64,000 nt of DNA from Stutzerimonas azotifigens DSM 17556 (GTDB lineage Bacteria > Pseudomonadota > Gammaproteobacteria > Pseudomonadales > Pseudomonadaceae), in the NCBI RefSeq assembly GCF_000425625.1, contig NZ_AUDU01000044.1, forward strand, positions 25,790 through 89,789, given 5' to 3'. Shown piece by piece: positions 1 through 8,657 of this stretch (positions are counted from its first letter, which is position 1; every line of letters starts with the position of its first letter). The position numbers and the translations under genes are program-made. The notes beneath the pieces are model-generated. The model was not told the DNA's origin. It was given only the letters and a program-made list of their open reading frames with translations, and ran no database searches.

Positions 1-497
1 AGCGCCTGGCCACCACCGACGTGCTCACCCAGAGCAGCAACCGCCGGCACTTCTTCGAGTGCGCCGGGCGCGAGTTCGACCACGCCCGGCAGTTCGCTAC
101 GCCCGTGGCCTTCCTGCTGCTGGACATCGACGGTTTCAAGCAGATCAACAGCGAGCACGGCCATGCGGTCGGCGACCAGGTGCTGCAACAGGTGGCTCGC
201 TGTGGCGCCTCGGTGCTGCGCCGCGGCGACCTGTTCGGGCGCATCGGCGGGGAAGAGTTCGCCGCCCTGCTGCCCGGCTGTGCGCCGGACCTCGCCGAGC
301 AGATCGCCCTGCGGTTGCAAGGCGAGATCGAACGCCTGGTGTTCCCGGCGCCGGGCGGCGATTTCACCGTCAGCGCCAGCTTCGGCCTGACCTCGCTGCG
401 CGCCGACGACGCCGACCTCGCCAGCCTGTTCGCACGGGCCGACCACGCCGTGCACCAGGCCCGGCGCGAAGGCCCGAACCGGATCGTGCTCGGCTGA
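1..497 (+). CDS. Diguanylate cyclase GGDEF domain, C-terminal part (5'-truncated by window edge)
   Basis: The open frame runs in from the left edge, so only the C-terminal GGDEF domain is seen; any sensor part lies upstream. The domain begins with a typical LATTDVLTQSSNRR stretch. The active-site signature reads GGEEF, and an RRGD (RxxD) lies exactly five residues before it, which matches the allosteric inhibitory I-site. GGDEF enzymes make cyclic di-GMP from two GTP, controlling biofilm and motility. With an intact signature and I-site, activity and product feedback are expected. The frame is read from base 3; a GTG at 21 is internal to the domain and is not the true start. Confidence 0.9.
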   Translation, partial: RLATTDVLTQSSNRRHFFECAGREFDHARQFATPVAFLLLDIDGFKQINSEHGHAVGDQVLQQVARCGASVLRRGDLFGRIGGEEFAALLPGCAPDLAEQIALRLQGEIERLVFPAPGGDFTVSASFGLTSLRADDADLASLFARADHAVHQARREGPNRIVLG

Positions 498-746
498 AGC
501 GGGGCCGGCGCGCCGCTCCTGCCTACGATGGCCCTCGTTCTGCCAGGCCAGCTGCCGCCGGTTGGCGTGCAGCCCGTCGCCCGCCGGCAACTAAATCCCC
601 ACGCGTCCCGTCCCTTTAGAAGTCACCGCATGCGCCGCAGGCCGTGGCCACCGGCCACCGCGACGGGAGAGCGTGCCGACTGCCCTCGCGCAGCGGCGAA
701 CAGGGAGGCCCCGGCGGCGTTACACCACCGACCAGGAGACTTCCGC

Positions 747-1919
747 ATGAGAGCGTTACGCTGGCACGGCAAGAAAGACATCCGCTGCGACAACCACGTC
801 CCCGACCCCGGCATCGAGGACGGCCGCGACGCCATCATCAGGGTCAGCTCCTGCGCCATCTGCGGCTCGGACCTGCACCTGTACGACGGCTTCATGCCGG
901 GGATGATGCACGGCGACATCCTCGGCCACGAGTTCATGGGCGAGGTGGTCGAGGTCGGCAAGGACAACAGGAAGCTCAAGGTCGGCGACCGTGTGGTGGT
1001 GCCCTTCACCATCGTCTGCGGCGAGTGCGACCAGTGCCGGCGCGGCAACTACTCGGTGTGCGAGCGCACCAACCGCAACAAGGAGGTGGCCGACAAGGTG
1101 TTCGGCCACAGCACCGCCGGGCTCTACGGCTACACCCATCTCACCGGCGGCTATGCCGGCGGCCAGGCCGAGTTCGTCCGCGTGCCCTACGCCGACGTCG
1201 GCCCGGTGGTGATTCCCGACGGGCTGACCGACGAGCAGGTGCTGTTCCTCGGCGACATTCTGCCCACCGGCTGGCAGGCCGCCGCCCAGTGCGAGATCGA
1301 GCCCACCGACACGGTGGCGGTCTGGGGCGCCGGGCCGGTCGGCCAGTTCGCCGTGCGCAGCGCGATCCTGATGGGCGCCGAGCAGGTGATCTGCATCGAC
1401 AACGTGCCCGAACGGCTGTCCATGGCCCGCGCCGGCGGCGCCATCACCATCAACTTCGACGAGGAAAGCGTGGTCCACCGGCTGCACGAGCTGACCCGCG
1501 GCAAGGGCCCGGAGAAGTGCATCGACGCGGTGGGCCTCGAGGCGCACGCGGCGCGCTCGATCGACTCGATGTACGACCGCGCCAAGCAGGCGCTCATGCT
1601 GGAAACCGACCGGCCCCACGTGCTGCGCGAGATGATCTACGTCTGCCGCCCGGCCGGCATCCTCTCGATTCCCGGCGTGTATGGCGGGCTGATCGACAAG
1701 ATCCCGTTCGGTGCGGCGATGAACAAGGGCCTGACCTTCCGCATGGGCCAGACCCACGTCAACCGCTGGACCGACGACCTGCTCAACCGCATCCAGGAAG
1801 GGCAGATCGACCCCTCCTTCGTCATCACCCATACCGTCAGCCTCGAAGAGGGGCCGGACATGTACAAGGTCTTTCGCGACAAGCACGACGGCTGCGTGAA
1901 AGTCGTGCTCAAGCCCTGA
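747..1919 (+). CDS. Zinc-dependent alcohol dehydrogenase (MDR family)
   Basis: A 390-residue medium-chain dehydrogenase. The catalytic zinc ligands are visible as Cys39 (CAICGSD) and His61-Glu62 (GHEF). Structural-zinc cysteines lie at about 91, 94, 97 and 105 ([15 protein letters not shown]), and the NAD(P)-binding GAGPVGQ lies at about 194-200. The length and layout resemble the glutathione-independent formaldehyde dehydrogenase-like branch, but the substrate cannot be read from the sequence. I chose ATG 747 because GGAG sits 10 bases upstream and the protein starts directly at MRALRWHG; an in-frame extension to 528 would add an arginine-rich non-conserved stretch. The next gene begins 12 bases downstream, so the two are probably co-transcribed. 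Confidence 0.9.
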   Translation: MRALRWHGKKDIRCDNHVPDPGIEDGRDAIIRVSSCAICGSDLHLYDGFMPGMMHGDILGHEFMGEVVEVGKDNRKLKVGDRVVVPFTIVCGECDQCRRGNYSVCERTNRNKEVADKVFGHSTAGLYGYTHLTGGYAGGQAEFVRVPYADVGPVVIPDGLTDEQVLFLGDILPTGWQAAAQCEIEPTDTVAVWGAGPVGQFAVRSAILMGAEQVICIDNVPERLSMARAGGAITINFDEESVVHRLHELTRGKGPEKCIDAVGLEAHAARSIDSMYDRAKQALMLETDRPHVLREMIYVCRPAGILSIPGVYGGLIDKIPFGAAMNKGLTFRMGQTHVNRWTDDLLNRIQEGQIDPSFVITHTVSLEEGPDMYKVFRDKHDGCVKVVLKP

Positions 1920-1931
1920 GGAGGCATCGCC

Positions 1932-2480
1932 ATGCAACTTCCCCGTCAGGAATACCAGGACTACCGCCTCAACTACGCCGCCCGCAAGACCGCCCGCCGC
2001 CTCGGCTGGTTCAGTATCGGGCTGGGCCTGGCCGAACTGCTGATGCCGGGCAGGCTGGCGCGTGCCGTCGGCCTCGAGGAGCACGAGGGGCTGATCCGCC
2101 TCTACGGCCTGCGCGAGATCGGCACCGGCGTCGGCCTGCTGCTCTCCGACAACCCCGAGCCCTGGGTCTATGGCCGCATCGGCGGCGACGCGCTGGACCT
2201 GGCCACGCTCGGCATGAGCATGCAGCACGGCAGCAATCCGGTGGGCGCGGCCATTGCCGCCGGTGCCGTGGCGGGCGTGACCGCCGTCGACATGGCCTGC
2301 GCGCGTGCGCTCGGCAGCGAGCATCACCCGGTGACCGTCTACGACTACAGCGACCGCAGCGGCTTCCCCGAAGCCCCGGAGCGCATGCGCGGCCGCGCCG
2401 CCGCCAATGGCGACATGGCCAACATCCCGCAGGTGACGGGCCTGGCGGCGGCCGACCGGGAGACCGAAACGCGGCATTGA
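1932..2480 (+). CDS. Hypothetical protein paired with the alcohol dehydrogenase
   Basis: A 182-residue protein starting 12 bases after the alcohol dehydrogenase stop, with a GAGGAGG ribosome site. The N-terminal half has a hydrophobic stretch (GWFSIGLGLAELLMPG, about 25-40) and the middle an alanine/glycine-rich segment (about 103-120), so it is probably membrane-associated through two to four short helices. The C-terminal 60 residues are hydrophilic. I do not recognise a catalytic motif. Its tight spacing suggests joint expression with the dehydrogenase, but its role is unknown. Confidence 0.75.
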   Translation: MQLPRQEYQDYRLNYAARKTARRLGWFSIGLGLAELLMPGRLARAVGLEEHEGLIRLYGLREIGTGVGLLLSDNPEPWVYGRIGGDALDLATLGMSMQHGSNPVGAAIAAGAVAGVTAVDMACARALGSEHHPVTVYDYSDRSGFPEAPERMRGRAAANGDMANIPQVTGLAAADRETETRH

Positions 2481-3136
2481 GTGCGGTGTGGGCGTGACGC
2501 CGACGTGCTGACGTAGGCGCGAGGAGGACGCCGAGTCCGTGCTCGCGAAGAACGCAGCTCCAGCATTGACTCCATTTGCGAGCAAGCTCGCTCCTACGTC
2601 ATCCGGCTCCCGGTCTCGCCCGAGGGCGTGGCACCCACACCGGGCCAGCCCCTCTCCCTCCGGGAGAGGGCCGGGGTGAGGGCGGGTGTGCAGGGCTTCC
2701 CTCATCCGGCCCTGCGGGCCACCTTCTCCCGGTGGGAGAAGGGATGCGTGTGGCTGCGACCTGCGCATTGGGCCCGGCCTGGGCCGGGGCGACGACTGTG
2801 TGTGGAGCGGTCTCGACCGCGAATGAACATGCACGTTGCCACGCACCAGCGCCGAGCCAATCCCCCTCTCCCTCCGGGAGAGGGCCGGGGTGAGGGTCTG
2901 GTGTGCAAGGACTTTCCCTCATCCGCCCCTGCGGGCCGCCTTCTCCCGGTGGGAGAAGGGACGCGTGTGGCTGCGACCTGCGCATTGGGCCCCGGCCTGG
3001 GCCGGGGCGACGGCGGGTGTGCTCGGCCGCCGGGGCGCAGGCCGTCCCCGCCATACCCGCGCCGCCTCGCTTTTGCTAAGGTGGCGGGCCCGATTCGCTG
3101 GGGCTGGCCGCGTCGGCGGCGAGCCTGTGGTAGCCC
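2481..3136. repeat. Gene-free region packed with palindromic repeats, including a tandem duplication
   Basis: No convincing gene in 656 bases. A REP-like palindrome of the GAGCAAGCTCGCTCCTAC type lies at 2576-2597. Two kinds of GC-rich hairpin follow: CCCTCTCCCTCCGGGAGAGGG (broken in 9-3-9) at 2650-2670 and 2864-2884, and a CCCTCATCC...GGAGAAGGG element at 2699-2743 and 2916-2960. Each pair is followed by the same roughly 50-base GC-rich stretch ending in GGCCTGGGCCGGGGCGAC. The unit of about 145 bases therefore occurs twice in tandem (about 2650-2793 and 2864-3011) with a 214-base period. Confidence 0.8.
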
Positions 3137-4066
3137 ATGTCCTCGATCGTCAATGTCGTACTGCCCATCTTCGCGCTGATCCTGCTCGGCTACCTGTGCC
3201 GTCGCACCGGGCGGCTGGGGGAGACGGCGGCGTCGGAGATCAACCGCTTCGTGGTCTGGCTGGCGCTGCCCTCGCTGCTGTTCAAGGCCACCGCCACGGC
3301 TTCCTGGGAAGCGATCTGGCACCCGGGCTTCATCGTCGCCTTCACCGCCGGCTGCCTCGGCGTGTTCGCGGTGACCCTGCTGTACCGCATGGCGCAGCGG
3401 CGCTCGCTGGTCGATGCCAGCCTCGACGCGCTCTCGGCGTCCTACGCCAACACCGGCTACATGGGCATCCCGCTGTGCGTGCTGCTGCTCGGCGACGAGG
3501 CGCTGCAGCCGACGCTGATTTCCTGCCTGATTGTGCTCTGCATTCTCTTCGCGATTACCATCGTCTGCATCGAGACCGGCCTGCACGCCGGGCAGAGCGT
3601 CGGCCACACGCTGCTCAAGGTGGGCCGGGCGCTGGCCTGCCACCCGCTGGTGGTGTCGCCGGTGCTCGGAGCGCTCTGGGCGCTGTCGGCGCTGCCGCTG
3701 TACCAGCCGCTGGAGCAGTTGCTGGACATGCTCGGCGCCGCCACCGCGCCGGCGGCGCTGGTCTCGCTGGGGCTGTTCCTCGCGCACAGCCAGACCGGGC
3801 GCAGCGACGGCGTCTGGCCGATCGTCGCCATCAAGCTGCTGGTGCAGCCGCTGATCACCTGGTTCCTCGCCTTCGTGGTGTTCGAGCTGCCGCCGGTGTG
3901 GGCCTATTCGGCGCTGCTGCTGAGTGCGCTGCCGACCGGCACCGGCCCCTTCATGCTCGCCGAGCTGTACAAGCGCGAGGCCGCGCTGGTGTCGCGGGTG
4001 ATCCTGTTCTCCACCCTGGCGTCGCTTGTCACGCTGTCGGCCTGCCTCTACCTGCTCGGGCTCTGA
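3137..4066 (+). CDS. AEC (auxin efflux carrier) family transporter
   Basis: A 309-residue, very hydrophobic protein with about ten membrane segments in the five-plus-five arrangement of the AEC family. It begins MSSIVNVVLPIFALILLGY and contains the family's proline/asparagine features (NRFVVWLALPSLLF near 30-45; SYANTGYMGIPL near 105-116). AEC carriers export or exchange organic anions such as malate or malonate; the substrate here is not apparent. There is only a weak ribosome site before ATG 3137. It converges on the methyltransferase gene, with an inverted repeat at 4093-4119 between them. Confidence 0.85.
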   Translation: MSSIVNVVLPIFALILLGYLCRRTGRLGETAASEINRFVVWLALPSLLFKATATASWEAIWHPGFIVAFTAGCLGVFAVTLLYRMAQRRSLVDASLDALSASYANTGYMGIPLCVLLLGDEALQPTLISCLIVLCILFAITIVCIETGLHAGQSVGHTLLKVGRALACHPLVVSPVLGALWALSALPLYQPLEQLLDMLGAATAPAALVSLGLFLAHSQTGRSDGVWPIVAIKLLVQPLITWFLAFVVFELPPVWAYSALLLSALPTGTGPFMLAELYKREAALVSRVILFSTLASLVTLSACLYLLGL

Positions 4067-4092
4067 CGACGAACCCGCCGATGCCCTCGGGC

Positions 4093-4119
4093 GTTGGGCT
4101 TCGCCAAGCTCAGCCCAAC
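4093..4119. terminator. Hairpin between convergent genes
   Basis: The inverted repeat GTTGGGCT / AGCCCAAC (8-base arms, 11-base loop) lies between the converging AEC transporter and methyltransferase genes. There is no T-tract, so it may be a short dispersed repeat acting as a bidirectional transcription barrier rather than a classical terminator. Confidence 0.45.
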
Positions 4120-4130
4120 CTGCGGCGATC

Positions 4131-5078
4131 TCAGCCGACCGGGCGGGTGACCTCCAGCACCACGGCGGCGATGCGGTCGCAGCCGGTGTAGGGTTCGAGC
4201 AGCAGTTCCTCGCCGAACACGTCCGGGTCCATTTCCCGGTAGCGCCAGTCGAGCCCCCGGCCCTCCAGGCGCTCGCGCACGCAGGCGAGGAAGGGATCGG
4301 CGTTGGCCCGCATCGCCACGCCGGTATAGAGCAGCAGCGTGCCGCCCGGTGCGAGGCGTTCGCCCGCGGCCTCGACGATCGCCAGCGACAGTCCTGCCCC
4401 GAGCGGCCCGCCGCCGTGGCGGTAGGTGCGCTCGCCCGGGTCGACCAGATAGGGCGGGTTGGCCACGATCAGGTCGAAAACGCCCTCGGCCGACCCGAGC
4501 AGATCGCTGTGCCGCGCCTCGACATTGTCGAGACCGGCCAGCGCCGCGTTGATACGGGTCAGGCGCAGGGCGGCGGGGTTGATGTCCACCGCCAGTACCT
4601 GCGCCCGTGGATGCTGGCGGGCAATGAGCAGGGCGCCGGCGCCGGAACCGCAGCCGATGTCCACCGCGCGGCGCAGCGGCGCCTGGCGGCGTCGCAGGTA
4701 GTCGCGCAGGGCGTTGGCGAAGCGGTAGGTGTCGGGGCCGAAGAACACCGCATCGGCGGCCTCGGTGGGGTAGGCCGAGTGCAGCAGCAGCTCCTCGCCG
4801 AGGCTCGACAGGCGCACCGCGCTCTGCCAGTCCCCGTCCCGCTCGCGCAGCACCCCGGCGGTTTCCATCAGGGCGAACAGGGGATCGGGCAGCCGCTCGC
4901 GGGTGAATGGCCGGCTCCAGCCGAACACGCCGGCGAGGTCGGCGGCGCGGCGGTTGGCTGGTCGGGCATTGACCCGCGAATGGGTCAGCGGAGTGGGGGT
5001 GACGAAGCGGTAGCCCGCCTCGCGCAGCGCCCGGGCCAGTTGCAGCAGCGCGCGATCCTGCGCGGCCTGGTCGGTCAT
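4131..5078 (-). CDS. Class I SAM-dependent methyltransferase with NPPY motif
   Basis: A 315-residue methyltransferase. Motif I is VDIGCGSGAGAL (139-150), the acidic end of strand 2 is AVDIN (163-167), and NPPY lies at 207-210. The NPPY tetrapeptide is typical of enzymes that methylate an amide or exocyclic amine, for example HemK/PrmC-type glutamine methylases and N6-adenine methylases. The first 130 residues form an unfamiliar N-terminal domain that may bind the target. ATG 5078 follows the diiron-protein stop (5102) by 23 bases, so the two genes form one operon. The target is unknown; modification of a protein or a small molecule made with the upstream enzyme is possible. Confidence 0.8.
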   Translation of the reverse strand: MTDQAAQDRALLQLARALREAGYRFVTPTPLTHSRVNARPANRRAADLAGVFGWSRPFTRERLPDPLFALMETAGVLRERDGDWQSAVRLSSLGEELLLHSAYPTEAADAVFFGPDTYRFANALRDYLRRRQAPLRRAVDIGCGSGAGALLIARQHPRAQVLAVDINPAALRLTRINAALAGLDNVEARHSDLLGSAEGVFDLIVANPPYLVDPGERTYRHGGGPLGAGLSLAIVEAAGERLAPGGTLLLYTGVAMRANADPFLACVRERLEGRGLDWRYREMDPDVFGEELLLEPYTGCDRIAAVVLEVTRPVG

Positions 5079-5101
5079 GTCGGTGTCCGTGTGCCGGGGC
5101 C

Positions 5102-6565
5102 TCAGTACAGCAGGCGGGTGAAGATTCGCGTGGCCATCAGGCCGAGCGGCGTATGGTGGTCGGCCGGCGAGAGCAGCGGCAGCAGCCGGCGCATCTTTTC
5201 CGGGCGCGTCGGCAGCGCGGCCAGTTCGCGTTCGAACTGGCGCAGCTCCGCGTCGAAGTCGCTCTGCGGGCGTGGCAGGCGCTCGGCGGTCGTGGGCGCG
5301 CGGCGGCCGCGATTGTCCAGCAGCCGACGGCGGCCCTGGAAGGCCGACGGGCGCTGCGGCAGCGGCGCGCCGCGCAGGGCGGCGCCGTCCGCCTCGGGCG
5401 CGGGCGCCCAGTCGCCGGCGATCCAGTCGTGGATCAGCTGCTGCTCGTGGGCGCTGAACACGCCGAACATTTCCGCCTGCTCGCCCTGGATCAGCTGCCA
5501 GAAACGGCTCTCCTGCGGATCGCGGTGACGCCTGATCCAGCCGCGCTGCTCCAGCGTGGCGAGGAACTCGGGTAGCAGCGCCGGGTCGGCCAGCCACTGG
5601 TTGACCGTCCTGCCGGCGAAACGGATGTAGTCGGAATGAACGAACCGGCCGACCGCGCGCTTGCGCTCGAGCACGCGCAGCACCTCCTGCTCCGGGTCGA
5701 AGCCGGCGATCACCGACAGGGTGCTGGCGCCCAGCTCGTTGAGTCGGTAGCCGGCCTTCACCCGGCGGTAGAACTCGGCGCGGTCGCCGACCTGCGGCCA
5801 GGCCGCCTCCAGCGCCTGCACGGCCTTCTTCGCATGGCCGGTGTCGGCGTTGTCGACGGTGACATGCAGGGTGAAGTAGTAGGGGTCGATGCCCAGTTCG
5901 GTCAGCTCGTAGCTGCTGATCAGCAGGTGCAGCGGCAGCTGCTCGTAGCCGAGGTTGTAGCCGATCAGCTCCGGCAGGAAGCGCTCGGCCTGGTGCGCCA
6001 GGGCCAGCTGGACGGCCCCCTGGACGAAGTGTTCGTCGTCCAGCGATTGCCAGTCCTCGCAGCCGTGCGCCGCCAGCAGCCGGCGGTAGAGCACCACGTG
6101 GTTCTTTTCCGGGATGCCCTCGCCGAGCTCTTCGAGGTAGGTCTGGATCAGCCCGCCGAAGCGCGGGTCGTCCCAGCGCTGCAGCAGGCCGTAGAGCCAG
6201 GCGCCGTCGACCAGCTTGGTCGGCGCCACGCCCTGGAGGAAATGCAGCGCGTGCGCGCGGCTGCCGAAGTAGCGGCGCGGCGCCCCGGCCCGCCGCGCCT
6301 CGAGATAGGCCTGGTACTGCCGGCCGACCTCGGCGGTGTGCGCCATCGCCCAGTCGGCCAGCGCCGCCGGGTCGTCGGGCAGGTCGCAGGGCAGGCTGGC
6401 GGCGGCGTCCAGCCGGGTTTCCAGATAATCCGCGGCGCGGGCGAGGCCGGAGGCATCGGGCGCGGCGGCGTTCAGGGCGAAATACAAGGCCTTCGAGGGT
6501 TCCTCGGTGGCCGGCACGGCGGGCTGCGAGCGTAGCGGCAGGCTGCTGGCTGAGGTCAACTGCAT
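5102..6565 (-). CDS. Iron-containing redox enzyme family protein (heme-oxygenase-like diiron fold)
   Basis: About 487 residues, mostly helical, resembling the Haem_oxygenas_2 / heme-oxygenase-like diiron oxidase family. The likely metal-binding signature is in the middle: YYFTLHVTVDNADTGHA (about 227-243), which supplies two His and an Asp; glutamates in nearby helices (EELGEGIPEKNH, ELTELG) could complete the site. The C-terminal part from about 390 is arginine-rich and less conserved in appearance. I took ATG 6565; an in-frame TTG at 6580 is the alternative. It leads an operon with the NPPY methyltransferase. Members of this fold oxidise fatty acids, amino acids or amines with O2; this substrate is unknown. 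Confidence 0.7.
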   Translation of the reverse strand: MQLTSASSLPLRSQPAVPATEEPSKALYFALNAAAPDASGLARAADYLETRLDAAASLPCDLPDDPAALADWAMAHTAEVGRQYQAYLEARRAGAPRRYFGSRAHALHFLQGVAPTKLVDGAWLYGLLQRWDDPRFGGLIQTYLEELGEGIPEKNHVVLYRRLLAAHGCEDWQSLDDEHFVQGAVQLALAHQAERFLPELIGYNLGYEQLPLHLLISSYELTELGIDPYYFTLHVTVDNADTGHAKKAVQALEAAWPQVGDRAEFYRRVKAGYRLNELGASTLSVIAGFDPEQEVLRVLERKRAVGRFVHSDYIRFAGRTVNQWLADPALLPEFLATLEQRGWIRRHRDPQESRFWQLIQGEQAEMFGVFSAHEQQLIHDWIAGDWAPAPEADGAALRGAPLPQRPSAFQGRRRLLDNRGRRAPTTAERLPRPQSDFDAELRQFERELAALPTRPEKMRRLLPLLSPADHHTPLGLMATRIFTRLLY

Positions 6566-6737
6566 GGTCGTTTCTTTCAAGGCGGCATGGCAGGCCGGTA
6601 TTCATTCGGCCCCGGACGGCCTGGATTAGTTCTTCCACCCGTCGGCGCCCCGCCGGTCGACTGGCGGGCGGTACGGCGCAACTTCGTGCGGGCGCGGCGT
6701 TTCCTACCTGCATCCCTATCGAGCAGGAGGACGACCG

Positions 6738-6923
6738 ATGAAAGAACAGAACCGCGATCCGGAGCGGGATGCCGAGGGGCTTCCCTCCCGCCGGCCAAGC
6801 AACGGCGAGGTCGCCGGCGGCAGCCGCGACGACGCCCCGGGCGGCGCCTACAACGTGCCCGAGGAAATGATCGAGGAGGTCGGCGACGAGGAGGCCGAAC
6901 GCGACCGCCCGGGCAAGCCCTAG
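6738..6923 (+). CDS. Small acidic hydrophilic protein, unknown function
   Basis: A 61-residue protein preceded by a strong AGGAGG ribosome site seven to eight bases before ATG 6738, which is the main reason to believe it. It is very rich in Glu, Asp, Arg, Gly and Pro, has no hydrophobic core or Cys, and is probably disordered. It contains NVPEEMIEEVGDEEAERD near the C-terminus. It is divergent from the diiron enzyme operon, with about 170 bases between the starts. It could be a stress-type small protein or, less likely, a peptide substrate of the neighbouring enzymes; nothing in the sequence proves either. Confidence 0.6.
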   Translation: MKEQNRDPERDAEGLPSRRPSNGEVAGGSRDDAPGGAYNVPEEMIEEVGDEEAERDRPGKP

Positions 6924-7450
6924 GCGCGCGTTCCCTCATCCGGCCCTGCGGGCCACCTTCTCCCGCAGGGAGAAGGGAAAGGCGCTCGACCGCACGCACC
7001 TGCACGGCGCGTCCTGTTCCCTGCGGGAGGCGCGCCCTCGCGGCGACAGGGCAGAAGAACTCGCCCGGAGGTCGGGCCTCCCACAGGAAATCTCCCGGCC
7101 GGCAGAAAGTGCCATGCGCACCGGGGCGGCGGGAAGAACCTGGCCAGGCCTCCCTCATCCGGCCCTGAGGGCCACCTTCTCCCGGGGGAGAAGGGAAAGG
7201 CGCGCGGCCCGCCGTGGGAGCGGTCTCGACCGCGCACGCACCTGCACGGCGCGTCCTGTTTCCTGTGGGAGGCGCGCCCTCGCGGCGACAGGGCAGAAGA
7301 ACTCGCCCCGAGGTCGGGGCGTCCCACAGGAAATCGCCCGGCCGGCAGAAAGTGCCATGCGCACCGGGGCGGCGGGAAGAACCTGGCCAGGCCTCCCTCA
7401 TCCGGCCCTGCGGGCCACCTTCTCCCAAGGGAGAAGGGAGAGATGCGCAG
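6924..7450. repeat. Tandem array of composite palindromic repeats
   Basis: A gene-free region of 527 bases. The hairpin element CCCTCATCC...GGAGAAGGG begins at 6933, 7152 and 7395. The sequence between them is also repeated: a block with GGCGCGCCCTCGCGGCGACA, then GGCCGGCAGAAAGTGCCATG, then GGCGGGAAGAACCTGGCCAG. The unit length is 219 bases in the first copy and 243 in the second; the second copy carries an extra GTGGGAGCGGTCTCGACCGCG palindrome (from about 7213). This is 2.2 copies of a locus-specific unit that differs from the unit at 2650-3011. Confidence 0.85.
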
Positions 7451-8641
7451 CTACCGGCGCGCCACTTCGCCCTTGTCCAGCGCGGCAGGCGGTGCGACGA
7501 ACAGCAGGTGCGACGGCCGGCTGACCGCCAGGCGCCCGACCGTCTCGCCGAGCCGGCCACTGTCCGGGTCGCGGGCGATGACGACCACCTCGTCGCTGAG
7601 CTGGTTGGCCACCAGCAGGTGCCGGCCGTCCGGTGCCAGGGCGAATTCGCGCGGCTCCTGGCCCTCGGCCGGGCGCCGCTGGATCTCGCGCAGGCTGCCG
7701 TCCGCCTCGATGGCGAAGGCCAGGATGCGCCTGGCGTCGCCGCGGTCGGTGACGTAGAGGAAGCGACCGTCGGCCGACAGGTGCGGCGCCGTCGAGCCGC
7801 CCTTTTCCGCCCCGCGCAGGTCCACCGTCTGGCGCTCGGTGAGCACGCCCTCGGCGTGGTCGAAGCGCACCAGCTGCGAAGCCATCTCCAGGGTCAGGTA
7901 GGCCTGCTTGCCGTCGGCGCTGAAGGCCATGTGCCGTGGGCCGCTGCCTGGCGGCAATTCGATCGAGGCCGGCGAGACCGGGCTCAGCGGGCGCTCCGCG
8001 TTGCCCGGGTCGTAGCGGTAGGCGAACACCCGGTCGGCGCCCAGGTCGCTGGCGAAGACGAAGCGCCCGTCCGGCGACACCACCGCCGAATGCACATGCG
8101 ACGACAGCTGGCGCTCCGGGTCGGCGCGGCTGGCCTGGTAGCTGCTCAGCTGGGTGACCGGCGAGAGCCGGCCGTCGCTGCCCACCGGGATCACCGCCAG
8201 GCTGCCGTCCGGGCCGCCGCCGGCCGAGTAGTTGGCGACGAACAGGTAGCGGCCGTCGTGGCTCAGGCTGGCGTGGGTGGGATGGTCGCCGAGTGTCTGC
8301 ACGCGGTCGATCGGAGTCAGCTCGCCGCTCGCGGGGTCGCGCGCGAAGCTGCTCACCCGGCCGATAGGGTCGGGGTCGCCGGCGCCGTTCTCGTTGACCG
8401 CGAACAGGCGCTCGCCGCTCGGATCCAGCACCAGCCAGGAGGGATTGTGACTGCGCACCACCTGCAGCGACTCGGGGTCGATCCGCCCGCTGCCGGGCTC
8501 GAAGCGGTAGCGGTAGATGCCCTCGCTGCCGTCGCCGGTGTAGGTACCGATCAGCAGTTCGTGCATGGGGGCTCCGAGTGCGCCGGCGGCGCCGAGCAGC
8601 AGCCCGGCGGCCAGCACGCCGAGACGCGCCGGGTTGGACAT
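7451..8641 (-). CDS. Periplasmic lactonase family protein (beta-propeller, 6-phosphogluconolactonase-like)
   Basis: 396 residues. The N-terminus (MSNPARLGVLAAGLLLGAAG...) is a signal peptide ending near residue 24. The rest repeats the seven-bladed propeller pattern of the YbhE/Pgl-type lactonases: LLIGTYTGDGSEGIYRY at about 29-45, then recurring DPSGERLFAVNE, SHDGRYLFVANY, SPDGRFVFASDL, SADGKQAYLTLE and APDGRHLLVANQ blade motifs. A GGAGG site precedes ATG 8641. It starts 16 bases after the stop of the PQQ glucose dehydrogenase, so the natural inference is hydrolysis of the gluconolactone released in the periplasm by that enzyme. It could also act on another aldonolactone. Confidence 0.85.
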   Translation of the reverse strand: MSNPARLGVLAAGLLLGAAGALGAPMHELLIGTYTGDGSEGIYRYRFEPGSGRIDPESLQVVRSHNPSWLVLDPSGERLFAVNENGAGDPDPIGRVSSFARDPASGELTPIDRVQTLGDHPTHASLSHDGRYLFVANYSAGGGPDGSLAVIPVGSDGRLSPVTQLSSYQASRADPERQLSSHVHSAVVSPDGRFVFASDLGADRVFAYRYDPGNAERPLSPVSPASIELPPGSGPRHMAFSADGKQAYLTLEMASQLVRFDHAEGVLTERQTVDLRGAEKGGSTAPHLSADGRFLYVTDRGDARRILAFAIEADGSLREIQRRPAEGQEPREFALAPDGRHLLVANQLSDEVVVIARDPDSGRLGETVGRLAVSRPSHLLFVAPPAALDKGEVARR

Positions 8642-8657
8642 GCCGTGTTCCTCCGTG

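Noticed and set aside
528..746. N-terminal extension of the alcohol dehydrogenase frame
   Set aside because: The added residues are Arg/Pro-rich and without ribosome site; the conserved start with GGAG is at 747.
756..2846. Long minus-strand open frame opposite the alcohol dehydrogenase
   Set aside because: High-GC shadow: no ribosome site, biased composition, overlaps two well-supported genes.
2650..3011. Structured ncRNA from the strong hairpins
   Set aside because: The same hairpins recur at several gene ends, fitting dispersed repeats rather than a specific RNA gene.
6933..7438. Possible CRISPR array
   Set aside because: Units are over 200 bases and near-identical between repeats, so there are no unique spacers, and no cas genes are near.
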